Source: Brachypodium distachyon (taxonomy: Eukaryota; Streptophyta; Magnoliopsida; Poales; Poaceae). Taken from it: a stretch of 64,000 bases of DNA. Positions 43,638-54,342 of this stretch are shown here, piece after piece. Positions within the stretch are counted from its first letter, which is position 1, and each line of letters starts with the position of its first letter. The notes beneath the pieces were generated by a model. It was not told where the DNA came from, searched no databases, and worked only from the letters and a program-made list of their open reading frames with translations. Both the position numbers and the translations under genes were made by a program. Where the stretch lies: positions 43,113,355 through 43,177,354 of the forward strand of contig NC_016131.3 in assembly GCF_000005505.3 (NCBI RefSeq). Direction: 5' to 3'.

Positions 43638-46600
43638 ATGTACACCATGGAAAGAATCAATGCTCGATGGATAACCGAATGGACGGTCTTTTTTGGAGTC
43701 GCGAAAGGTGATATGGAATGAAAATGACTTGTGATGATGCGTTGTCCATGTCGCAAATGTGAAAACACATGCATGATGAACCCTGAAGATGTTCAGATGC
43801 ACATGCTGGCATCGAGTTTTGTGGAAGGTTATTCTCGCTGGACTTGTCACGGGGAGGATGCAGTTGATGTCGGTTGCGGTAGCGAAGATGATGATGTCTT
43901 GCGGTATGATCTGGCGAATGATTCCGAAGAAGAAACAAGGGTCGATGAGGAGGCTAATGTGGAAGGTGAAAGAGCTCCACATGATAGGATTGCCGAAATG
44001 CTAGATGACCTGTACCTACGGGACCAGCTGGAGGACCTCGAAGATGAGGCAGAGTCTGCTCAGTTCAAAAAATTGTTGGAGAACGCAAACACACCCTTGT
44101 ATGATGGAGCTGGCGAAGAAAACAACGTGCTCGAAGTGACGCTCGAACTTTTGAGGCTGAAGGCAGCATCATGCTGGTCAGACAAGGGCTTCACGGACTT
44201 GTTGAGTTACCTTGCTTCGGTTTTTCCACGGCCAAACAAGTTGCCCAAGAGCACATACGAGGCGAAGAAGATTACATGCCCGCTTGGATTAGATTGCGTG
44301 AAACATCGTTCATGTCCAAACGACCGCATGGTATGCATTGGAGAGTACGAGAACCATGAGAGCTGCCACACATGCGGTGCATCGAGATACAAGAAGAAAA
44401 ATGCCAGAGGTGGCGAAGACGATGGGGAACGAGTGATGAAGGGCAGTCCGGTAAAGACTGTCTAGTATCTTACGGCAGGTGGCCGAGTTGAGCGTTGGAT
44501 GCAGAACGTTAAGGACGCGAGGTATCTCGTCTATCACGATCCGGCGTAGGCTGCATTCGATCCTGACGGGCAATACCGTGTGGAGGAAGCTGGGGTCCTA
44601 AGACACCCTGCCGATTGGACTCTGTGGAGGAACTTCGACACGGCATTTCCAGATTTCGGGGCAGAGTCCAAAAACCTGAGGCTCGGTCTCATCACTGGCG
44701 GGATAAATCCTTTCGGAAACATGAACAACCAGCACAACACATGGCCAGTGATCTTGTTTGTCTACAACCTTCCTCCATGGTTAATCATGAAGAGAAAGTA
44801 CATCCACATGTGCATGCTCATACAGGGTCGAAAGCAGCCGGGAGCTGACCTAAATGTGTATTTGCAGCTAGTGAAGGATGAGCTGAAGCAGCTTTGGAAC
44901 CCTGGCAGAGTGGTTTGGGACGCAAACAGGAGGGAGTACTTCACGATGAGAGCAGCGCTTCTGACCTGCGTGCATGACTACCCCGCGAATGGAAATACTT
45001 CATGCCAGGTGACACATGGCTACAAGGCTTGTACAAAGTGCAGGGAAAACACGACATTGGAGAAGTTGCCCGCTTCATCCAAAATTGTTTACATGGGCCA
45101 CCGAAAGTGGTTGGATGCTAAAGACCCTTGGAGGGATGACAAGGAAAGGTTCAATGGGAAGACGCAGCACGGGACTGCGTCGAAGGAGAAATCTGGTATG
45201 CAAATCCTCGAAATTGTGAACGATCTTGAGGTTGTCCCTGAAAAGATTGCTGCGAAGAAATATAAGGAACCTAAAGGCGTCGTGTGGAAAAAAAGGTCCG
45301 TATTCTGGGACCTGAAGTACTGGGCACATTTAGAATGCCGCCACAGCATAGATGTCATGCACGTGGAGAAAAATTGTATGCGACAGCGTGCTGATGAACA
45401 TTCCAGAGAAGACGAAAGATGGACCCAATGCACGGAAGGACCTGGAACTCATGTCTATCAGAAAAGAGTTGTGGGGCAAAGATCAAGTGTCGGCAGCCGA
45501 CAAGAATGGTTTCGTGACGGTGACCACGTGGTGTCGTCTTGCATGTTACAACCTGTACAAAGACAAGTTGCATAGGATGTGCCAGTACCTGCAGGACATT
45601 AAAGTCCCATCGAACTACTCATCGAGCATCAAGCATCTAGTTGACATGAAGAGTCACAAGCTATCTGGCATGAAGTCTCACGACAACCATGTTATACTCA
45701 CTCAGTTACTTCCAGTCGCAATCAGAGGTATCATGGAGCCGCACGTAAGGGAGACAATCATGAAGTTTTCTGACTTCTTTGACAGCATCTCGCATAAGTC
45801 AATCACCGTTAGACGATGCCAGATACTGAAGGATAATATGATACAGATTCTGTGCGAGCTCGAGATGTTCTTCCCTCCATCATTCTTTGATATCATGGTC
45901 CATCTAATGATCCATGAGATCTTGTCCCTAGGACCCTCGTTCCTGCATAACATGTATGGCCCTGAACGATACAACGGGGTTCTGAAGCGCTACGTTCATA
46001 ATAGATCGGGTCTGGAAGGTAGCATCGTGGAAGGTTTTAGGGCAGAAGAGTGCATCGAGTTCTACACGGATTGGTTGGCCGATCCGAAATCAATTGCTGT
46101 TTCCGAATCACGGCACAAGGGCAAGCTCGATAGCGAAGGTGGCCTTGGACATACATACCTTAATGTCTATGGAAGAGGAAAGGAAGCTGACTTTGAAAGA
46201 GCACATTTGGTTGTGTTGCAAACTGTTGATTGCTGCCGGCCTTATCAGGAAATGCACATGGAACAACTGCGAAATGAAAACCCTAAAAGAGGAGAAGTCT
46301 GGATCCAGTGGGAGCACAATAAAACATTCGCAGCGTGGCTGAAAAATTATTGGTACGGCAGGGAGACGACCAATGTATCAGAAGAGACGGTTGCATGTTT
46401 GTCACGGGAACCTGCTTACCACGTCTCTACTTGGCAATCATATGCGATCAATGGCTATAACTTCTACACTGCGTCTCAGGACCGTAAAAGCACGTATCAA
46501 AATAGTGGTGTAGTCATGACTTCTGAGACCGCGACCGACGACAACAGCAAAACCAAAGCGTCCTTCGGTGTTATCGAGGAGATCTGGGAATTGGAGTACT

Positions 46601-47065
46601 CGATCACAAAGATCCCAATGTTCCGTGTAAGATAGACCAAAGGTGACAAAGAAGAAAGTCACAGGTTCACGACGATGGTGCTACCTCCTGAGATCCCTCG
46701 TGAACAAGTTGACGTGAGAAAACTCCCGGCAAGAGAGGAACCATGGGTCTTTGCTAAACAATGCAAGCAGGTATTCTACATAGACGACCCGGCAAATAAA
46801 AACCGCGTTGTAGTAAGAAGAGAGAAAAAAAAGCATTGTTGGAGTGGACGGAGTTACTTCATAAGAAGACTACGAAGGTTTTCATGATCCGACGACCGCC
46901 GCAGATGACGAAGAAGCGGAACGCACGATATTAACGAAGAAAAGGAGAGGGAAAAGAAGAAGTGATGGGAGCGAGAGCGAGAAAATACCACAAAAACCCT
47001 ACCTCGGAAGTAGTTCTGCGAGGAGTCAAGTTAGGACTTACCGAAGGAAGGAGAAACACTATTAG
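43638..47065 (+). pseudogene. CACTA-C gene A: TNP2-like transposase, broken
   Basis: The transposase-associated domain shows RCPCRKCENTCMMNPEDVQM, then acidic DLEDEAESAQFKKLL. The transposase_21 core has GVLRHPADWTLW, YNLPPWLIMKRKYIH, LRAALLTCVHDYPANGN-type blocks and HSIDVMHVEKN. A DUF4218-type region (PSNYSSSIKHLVDMK, GPERYNGVLKRYVHNRSG) and a DUF4216-type tail (SYAINGYNFYTASQDRKSTY, QNSG; GVIEEIWELEY) follow. Lesions: TGA after the first short segment (about 43719), TAG after GSPVKTV (44463-44465), TAG in HDPA*AAF (about 44547), a one-base insertion after HVEKN (about 45374), TAG in FRVR*TKG (46633-46635) and a frameshift near 46830. Length and domain order otherwise match the family. Confidence 0.88.
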
Positions 47066-47277
47066 TCACATTGTAAAAATGTACTCGTACTGAATCTTAA
47101 TGCAAACTTTGTACTAAGTGAAATTACGTGTGAAATTTGTATGCATGTGATGAATTTTTTGAATTTAATGTAGCACAAATACTAGAGAAATGTATGAATT
47201 GATTCCTCAAACATAATTTCAAAGGGACAGGTTTTCTAAATTTAAATTGGTACAACTGCCCTAACAAGCATAGTAGC

Positions 47278-47466
47278 ACATCAGTAACGGTCAACTACTG
47301 TGTGACCGTTACTGATGTATAGGAGCACATCAGTAACGGTCGGTCGCTCTGCCGCCCGTTATTGATGTAAGCACATCAGTAACGGTTGCTGAGCCTCCCG
47401 CCCGTTACTCATGTGTGGGTGATCATCAGTAACGGTCGCGCGGTTACGCGACCGCCACTGATGTGC
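47278..47466. repeat. CACTA-C internal array of subterminal-type repeats
   Basis: Eight or so copies of CATCAGTAACGGTC / GACCGTTACTGATG lie between gene A and gene B, some 5 kb from either end, right in front of the gene B TATA box. CACTA-A and -B have arrays in the same place built from their own, different, motif. Confidence 0.85.
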
Positions 47467-47473
47467 TTCGGCA

Positions 47474-47580
47474 TATAAAAGGAGCGCCGAAACCCTAGCC
47501 CGTCAATTTCCTCGCCTGCGCGTCGCTTTCCTAGCAGACCAGCAGTGGGCGCTCCTCCTCCCCCAGGCGAAGCCCTGCCG
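47474..47580 (+). promoter_or_regulatory. TATA box and conserved leader module of CACTA-C gene B
   Basis: A clear TATAAAA (47474-47480) directly after the internal repeat array, then about 38 bases to the leader module (47518-47580): GCGCGTCGCTTTCCTAGCAG, ACCAGCAGTGGGCGCTCC, ending GGCGAAGCCCTGCC. This is the best-preserved copy of the shared promoter unit. Confidence 0.65.
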
Positions 47581-48289
47581 GATTTTCGCGCCGCCGCCGC
47601 CGTCCTTCTCCTCCGCACCATCGACCTCCTCCTTCTCCTCCGTGCCGTCGACCTCCTCCGCTGCTGCCCCGAGCCCGACGCCGCCGAGCCGCGACGCCGC
47701 CGAGCCCGATGCCCCCGACCCGACGCCCTCCGACCGCCGCCGCCAAGCCCGACACCCTCGCGTCGTCTTCCTCCTCTGCCCCGAGCCCGCGCCTCGTCGT
47801 CCTCGCCTCGAGCGCCGCCACCGTGCCCGGAGCCCGCCGCCGCCGAGCCCGACGCCCCCGCCTCGACCACGCGCCGCCTAGCCCGACGCCTCCGCGCCGT
47901 CTTCCTCCTTCACCGTCGAACCCTAGGTTTGCATATCTCTCTCTCTCTCTCCCTGTCTCTGTGTCTCTCTAGGCCGCCGCCGACGAACCCTAGATTTCCC
48001 CATCAAATTAGCTTGCTCTGTACAGAATTAGCTTGCTGATTTCCCCATCTCTAGTTGCTTGCTATGACTATTTTCTGCAAGAGATTTTAAAATAAAATAA
48101 CAACTATATGATTTGTACCAGCAATAAGTAGTAGACAACTATATGATTTGTAGCAGCAATAAGATGTAGCAGCAACACATTGTTATTTGGATGCTTATCT
48201 TCCATCTATATGGCCCTTCGCACTAATTTGTAGCAGCAATAAGATGTCACCTTAACATGCTGTTTACTGCTGCTGTTAGTGTAATCATG

Positions 48290-48615
48290 TTTGGATATAC
48301 ATGCTGGGATACACCAAGTATATGATTTTAGCTATATACATGTTGTTTACTTATGATTTTAGAGTAATTTAGGATTTATATACATGATGTTTACTTATGA
48401 TTAATAATTCATTTCTAGACCCTTGAATAGTGAAATTTAGGATCTATATACATGCTGGGATACACCAAGTATGATTTTAGCTATATACATGTTGTTTACT
48501 TATGTTTACTTATGATTTTAGCTATATACATGCCGGGATACACCAAGTATATGATTTTAGCTATATACATGCTGTTTACTTATGATTTTAGTTATATACA
48601 TGCTGGGATACGCCA
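48290..48615. repeat. Minisatellite-like tandem repeat in CACTA-C
   Basis: Alternating units of CTATATACATGCTGGGATAC + ACCAAGTATATGATTTTAG and CTATATACATGTTGTTTACT + TATGATTTTAG, roughly five rounds with small indels, in the AT-rich leader/intron of gene B. Confidence 0.8.
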
Positions 48616-48826
48616 AGTGCTTCGTTTATGTGAATTGTGGGCCCAACCATCATGTCGGGTCATTGGAGAAGGGGCCGGCCATCGTCCCGAGGGGGTACAT
48701 ATGCGGGTGGGTTTTTTCATGCAGGTTTCGAGCTCCTAGTAGACAAAATTTGCTAGTTTTTAGCATAGGTCATGCCGAAATTTTCGGCCGATATATATTT
48801 GATGGTTTTGATGGCATAGGTACGAA

Positions 48827-51800
48827 ATGGGCAAGAGTAGCCAGAAACCAGTTCTTGATCGGGAGGAGGTAGATCGTGTCGATGAAAAGAGTCTTCATCA
48901 GGAGAGCAAATTGCCAGCTCTGGCTCAGGTAGCTCTCGTTCAGAAGAGCGCGACAACGAGCGACGGGTGGAAGAGAGTAACCCGCAGCCAACTGAAACTC
49001 CCGCTAAAAAGCCAAGGAAGAAGACGCCGAGGGGGAGCCACAACTTGAAGGAGTTCTGTTACGTGGTCACCCGGCACTCTGAGAGAGGCCGCCCGGAGTC
49101 GCCTGAGAGGGCACAGAAGGCCTTCGCAACGACCTGTGAAGCCGTTGCACGTAAATATTGCAAGATCACCGACGAGTGGAGTGACATCTCCGAAGTCGTT
49201 AGAAACACGTGCTTCGCGGACGTTGCAAGGAGGTTCCAAGTCACTGACGAGTGGCGCGAGCGATTCCTAGCGGCCGTCAACATAGCAGTGCGCAATGGAC
49301 TTGCTAATTGGAAAACCACCGCTAGAAAGTGGATGGACAAACCGTGTGAGATCATCAAGAAGAAATGGCCGTCGATAACTGATGAGGCCGAATGGGACAA
49401 AGTCAAGAAGGAATCATCTGACCCTGCCTTCATTGCGAAGAGTGAACGTATGAGGGCGTTGCGCGCGAGGAAGCCCATGAACCACAGGCTAGGGAGTGCA
49501 GGGAAAGAGGGGAAGAAGAAGGTTTGGCGCAAGCAAGACCGAATTCTCGAGGCGGCAGGCAGGGTGCCTCCAGTGCATGACATGCTGGAGGACCAACGTG
49601 CTAGAGAATATGCACGTCAGCACATGACACCAGAGGAGTGGGCGGGCATTGAGCCAATGCAGCCGCCTGTTAAAAAATTTACGGTAAGGGTTCACGCGCA
49701 TTTATTTGTTTTCGGCGTTAATTATGACACTCCTAATCCATATAGACTCACGTCATGTGTTATATGGTAACAGGAAAATGCCCACAAATGAGAGAAGAGC
49801 AAGAAGTCAGAAACATCCAACGACTCCGTGCAGAGCAAGAGGTGGGAGTCGGCTGTGACCGTCGGCTTGCAAAAGGCGGAGCACACGGGCCGTGTTTTAG
49901 GGGAAGGCGAAGGGGCCTGCTGGGATGATTATTTCTCGCCTGCTCCGAATCGAAGCAGGGTCCAGAAAAAGCTCCCCGCTTCTGCTGAAATAATAGAACA
50001 AGCTAAGGCGGAGGCGCGAGAGCAGACATCTATCGTGTCTCAAGAGGTGTCACGAGAATATGCTGTGCAAGCCGTTCATCATTTGGTGTCGGCATTGGCC
50101 AAAAACCACCCCGCCCTTGAAGCCATACTCGGGGAAGGAGTGGAAGATTTGAGAAACCTCCTTCCTCCTCTTCCCCCGCGAAAGAGCACCCCGCTGAAGA
50201 GCAGCGCCGCCTCCGACACACGTATGGACGACGAAGACACCTACACCCCAGGTTACAGCCCGGCTCCTAGCATGGACAACCCCCCCCCCCCCCCGCCCCC
50301 GCTAGCCAACCGGACTCAAGCGAGGGCATCCGGAATAACGATCCGGGTCCGAGCGACAACATCCTTGTAAGCATACTTTTCAAACTCTTTTTCACTCCTT
50401 ACCTTCATGAATAAAGATCTTGCACACATATATGCGTTCTTCTTGTTACGCGCAGGCACCGGTGAAGTGTCGTATCCACGTAGACAAGCCTGGGAAACCT
50501 GTAGGCGCCATTGGCCGCCTTATGAACGACGCACAAGTGAGTGTGATGGTGGACTCCGTCGTTGACGACCATCGTGATTATGCTATCCCGCTACCTCCGG
50601 AGGAAGGCGTGGATATCCTAGGAGGTTCTCCAAACTACCGCATTATGTGGCCTAGGAGCTTGGTATCTCTCTACAACCAGCGCCGGCCCTCTATGACCCC
50701 ATCTCCCTCCGCCCACAAAGTTACTTCTCAATCGCCGCTCGGCCTTTCCCCTAGGATACTTCCTCCTGTCGATGCCAGTGGAGATGAAGAGCGTGCAATG
50801 TCGATGCCTCCACAGCTCAAAGATAGCCAGACCACAGGGTCGACACAGGCTGGAAGCGTCCCTCCTACCTTCTCTCTCTTGAGTGCCGCTGAGTCCATGG
50901 GTGGCCGCAAGATCGATGACAAGTACAAGGCAGAGGAGCAGAAGGCATGGGACAATAAGAGGAGGCATAAAAAGAGGAGGCGCGGCGGCAAGACCATCAA
51001 GGAGTCATCCAATGTCAATCAAGATGAGATGCACCATGTGCCTGACATAACTGGAGTCTGGGAGGACAATAGGCCTAACATTCTCATAAAGAACCCCCGT
51101 CAAGGCCAGATATTCGAAGACGGATCCTATTTCGTGGCTAGGGAGTTTGACCAGGTGCTTCTTTACTATCCTGGAAGACCGATGGTCACCAAAAATTCCC
51201 TGCATGACGTGTTCAGAGAGATGCAAGAGCTTCATCAATTCTACATGCAAGCATCAGCTAGTTCTCAACAGCATGCCTAACAGATCAATGTTTGAATCCC
51301 AAAAGACTATGACTTCTTTGACCAAGAAACCGAGAACATTCAGGAACGTCCTATCACCTTTGGTGTGGAGTTCAACGAACTGTTCCACCTCTTCAACCGC
51401 CAAAAGCTTCATATCAACCTCTTAAGGCTGTGGTCTACCTACCAAATAAGAGAACTGCGGCGAATGGAGGTCAAAAAAGTAGCCATTCTAGACCCCGCGA
51501 TGTTCAACTACGGTGACATCGGTCTTGAGCCAGAAAAGGATCCCTCAAGAACCCTGGCATCTAAATACTTGGTGGCATGTCTCGAGAAATACGCGGACCA
51601 TGACTTTATCCTCTTCTTCCTTAATTTGGAGTAAATTCAATTTTATATATGGAACCGTTTGTTTTTTCTAATTCAGTCTTTCTTATACACCCTTAGATAC
51701 TAAAGTTTGTTTCTTTTGAAAACAGAGACCATTGGGTGACACTACTCATTTGTTTGCCTTGGTCCGTGATGTACTAATTCGATTCACTACTTCCGAAGAA

Positions 51801-52188
51801 GGGTGTTCGAGGTCGGTTTTGGAAACCCATCAAATCACTAATTAACACTGCCTGGAAAGTGGCGACCAAGGGAAAACTAGCTGGTAAAGGCTATAAAGAC
51901 GAGCCTCACCACAACCACAGGTTCCCTTGCCTGCAACAGCCGCCCGGCAGTGTGTTCTGTGACTACTACTACTGTCACATCCTTATGGAGAATGCCAGCA
52001 TGTTCAAACCTGACTGGAAGGAGTCAGTCGCGGCGATGGAAGAGTACTGGCGGCCCCGAATGACAATGAGACACCGACCTAAATGGGTCGTGCATAACAA
52101 TCAAAGGGAGTTCGCCCATCTCATCAACAATGAGGTCATCAAGCCTAGTGGGGGATTTCTACGAACGCGTGGAACAAGTGGTGTTTAG
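48827..52188 (+). pseudogene. CACTA-C gene B: TNP1-like protein with Ulp1-type protease, broken
   Basis: After a Ser/Glu-rich start comes the TNP1/Ptta-like block (49060-49680; KYCKITDEWSDISEVVRNTC, NWKTTARKWMDKPCEIIKKKW), then KRWESAVTVGLQKAEHTGRV (49828-49900). A Pro-run region (50281-50300) and a VKCRIHVDKPGKPVGAIGRL block (50460-50520) follow. Then come ITGVWEDNRPNIL (51040), FNELFHLFNRQKLHINLLRL (51369) and the protease: HWVTLL (about 51731), FDSL (about 51783) and QQPPGSVFCDYYYC (about 51930). The presumed His, Asp, Gln and Cys of the Ulp1 catalytic set are thus all present. Breaks: a stop after NAHK (about 49790; may be intronic), a stop after SSQQHA (51278-51280), a frameshift before NVPKDYDFF-like sequence, and a stop in VMY*FDSL. 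Ulp1 proteins remove SUMO-type modifiers; the role in the transposon is unknown. Confidence 0.8.
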
Positions 52189-52503
52189 GGTTCACCCACA
52201 AAAATAGATTCAAACTTGAAATGAGATACATTTGTATTCTTTTTATGTTTTTATGAAATTTTGACACTTTGTAATCAATGTCGTGAAGTGAGATATTTTT
52301 TAATTCTTTATATGCTTTAAATGATGCGTCTTTATATGCATTTGTATGCTTTAAATGATGTGATGTGATGTGCTGTGTGATGTGATGCGGTTTTATATGT
52401 ATTTTTATGTGCTGTGTTCTATATACATTCTGTGTTGTGCTGTATATACGTATTTTCTGTGTATTTTCTGTGGTTTTAATTATTATTTTAAATACCGAAA
52501 ATG

Positions 52504-52655
52504 TATCAGTGTCGGCTGCTCGACCGACACTGATATGGCAATGCGACCGTTACCGATGATGGTACATCAGTAGCGGTCGGAGCGACCGTTACTGATGATA
52601 CCCATCATCAGTAACACGAAGTTAATAACGGCGGTCCCGACCGTTACTAATAAGC
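52504..52655. repeat. CACTA-C right subterminal repeat array
   Basis: ATCAGTGTCGG / CCGACACTGAT and GACCGTTACTGATG motifs in both orientations up to the terminus GCATTTCCGTAGTAGCG. Confidence 0.8.
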
Positions 52656-52670
52656 ATTTCCGTAGTAGCG

Positions 52671-53544
52671 TCTGATTTCAGCCCCACGCCGTCCTTCCCT
52701 GACATGATCATAAACAAGTACAAGATGCGAAGCGACGTCCGCAGCGTGCACCTATTCGGGATGGGCTGTAGCTCTGGCCTGGTATCGATAGACCTGGCAA
52801 GGAGCCTGCGCCTCACGGTGGTGCTGCAGCAGGACGGGCATTGGTCGTGTATACCGAAATCTCCTCACGCCAAACAACTATCATGGCTCGCTCCTGTATT
52901 GCTTGTTCCGCATGGGCGGAGCTGCCGTGTTGTTGTCCACGTCCCCCACCAACGCCCGGTTCCGGCTCGTGCACACCGCGCGCATGCTGACCGCGGCGGA
53001 ACCGGTGCGAACACATGCATGGAGGAAGATGCCCTGGGTAACAGGGGCACCAATCTCTCCAAGGACCTCCAGAGTGTCGCACCGAGTGCGCTGAAATCTC
53101 ACATCACCATCGTTGCACCCCTTGTACTCCCGGCCTCGGAGAAGCTTCTGTTCGCGCTGTCTTTCAATTCGAAAAAAATGCTCAATGGCGGTGGTACTAT
53201 TAGGTTCAAGTTGAATGTCCGCCTTCGAGCACTTCTGCATTTACGCGGGCGACGAGGTTCAACGCAGCCTTGGCCTATCGGACGTGCACGTTGAACCGTC
53301 AAGGATGACGTTGCATCGCTTCGGGAACATGTCGACTAGCTCCACGTGGTATGTGCTAGCCTACGTCGAAGCCAAGGATCGGATGTGCGTGGGTGATCGA
53401 GTGTGGATGATAGGGTTTGGATCTGGGTTCAAGTGCACTACTGTGGTGTTACAATGCATCGCCCCAGCTGACCGCAAGATTAATAATGGACCGCTGTCCT
53501 GTGGCTGTACCAAGAAAATCGCAACAGCAGGCCTTGATAGATAA
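52671..53544 (+). pseudogene. 3-ketoacyl-CoA synthase (KCS), 3' part
   Basis: KCS sequence resumes with FSPTPSFPDMIINKYKMRSD and VRSVHLFGMGCSSGLVSIDL, which holds the active-site Cys. In shifted frames follow ALVVYTEIS (52839), FRMGGAAVLLSTSPTNARFR (52906), NLSKDLQSVAPSALKSHI-like (53054), PLVLPASEKLLFALSF (53116) and, from 53218, [20 protein letters not shown] and [20 protein letters not shown] with the catalytic His/Asn blocks. [14 protein letters not shown] ends it. HAGG is YAGD here, so one conserved His is lost. At least three frameshifts. About 15 bases of conserved coding sequence (around VVNCS) are missing at the CACTA junction. Confidence 0.9.
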
Positions 53545-53792
53545 TTAGATGCGTACTCCTGCGTAGGAGTACCACGTAACATATTATCCTCGCAATAAAA
53601 TGATTATATTTTAGAAAACCACGTGTTTCGAGGCTAAGGAGGTCTAAGGATTTGCAATAGTTTGCCACATGGTTTTTGTGTATTTCTTTTTAGAAAACCC
53701 AAAACGTCCGGATTGGTGCCTGTGACAGCAAAACCGACAAGATGGGCCCACATGTAAGATGCCACGTCAGATGGTCTCTTTTTTTCCCAACC
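53545..53792. other. 3' flank of the KCS pseudogene
   Basis: AT-rich 3' flank, then at 53700-53790 sequence (GATGGGCCCACATGTAAGATGCCACGTCAGATGG in part) like the middle of MULE-type MITEs. The CACTA-B element starts within it. Confidence 0.4.
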
Positions 53793-53815
53793 CCTCACTA
53801 CTCCAGAAACCCCCT

Positions 53816-54125
53816 CCAGCGGCGGTCAAAAAATGGGGTTGGTGGAGGTGATCACGCCTGCCACCAACTCTGCATCACTGGAGGTTTTAGCACCGGTGGC
53901 GTGTAAAATACCCGCCACTGCTGCACCGAGATCACCAATTGCGGGTAAAATACCGCCACCGAAGACCTACAAACCGCCACTGAAAAAACCTCCGGCACCA
54001 CCCGAAAACTACGTAGAGTACATCAGTGGCGTGCAAACCCCGCCACTAGAAATTTCCAGTGGCGGTCTTTGGCCACCGCCACTGGAACCTTTTCCAGTGG
54101 TGGTGGTGTATAACCGCCACCGGTA
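53816..54125. repeat. CACTA-B left subterminal repeat array
   Basis: Copies of CCAGTGGCGG / CCGCCACTG in both orientations (for example near 53895, 53911, 53971, 54027, 54057, 54077 and 54094), matching CACTA-A 5261-5575. Confidence 0.85.
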
Positions 54126-54342
54126 CTGTTTTTTCCCGAAAAAAATAAATGAATTATTTATAAAAATAAATATTCCTGTAGCACAGAAATAGCAGGAATA
54201 CAGCAGCACAGTATACAGCACCAAACAAACAGAATAACAGCAAATATATTACAAAGTTCCACACGAGTTAAACATTCAAGTCACATGCATGTATACAAAG
54301 TGTTTGAAAGAATGAGCCACAAATAGAAGTGTTCCACACAAT

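Larger units (their letters stand above)
42712..52670 (+). mobile_element. CACTA-C: CACTA transposon inserted in the KCS gene, about 10 kb
   Basis: Both flanks are KCS coding sequence, which fixes the insert to 42712-52670 within a few bases. The right end ...CGTAGTAGCG is a worn CACTA terminus; the left end CACACGGCTACAAAACGG is more decayed. Flanking triplets ACT and TCT would be a 3-bp duplication with one change. Subterminal repeats (GCGACCGTTACTGATGA type) fill both ends. Gene A (43638-47065) and gene B (48827-52188) read on the plus strand. It is a different subfamily from CACTA-A/B, with the same layout. Its ends and genes are more eroded, so it is probably older. Confidence 0.85.

Noticed and set aside
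47545..48039. 164-codon Ala/Arg/Pro-rich plus-strand frame
   Set aside because: Lies in the leader of CACTA-C gene B, starts inside the shared leader module and shows only GCC-type low complexity.
50281..50310. Poly-C run as a sequencing artefact
   Set aside because: It encodes a proline run in frame within gene B, and a similar C-run exists at 43184-43203; length may be uncertain but the feature is plausible.
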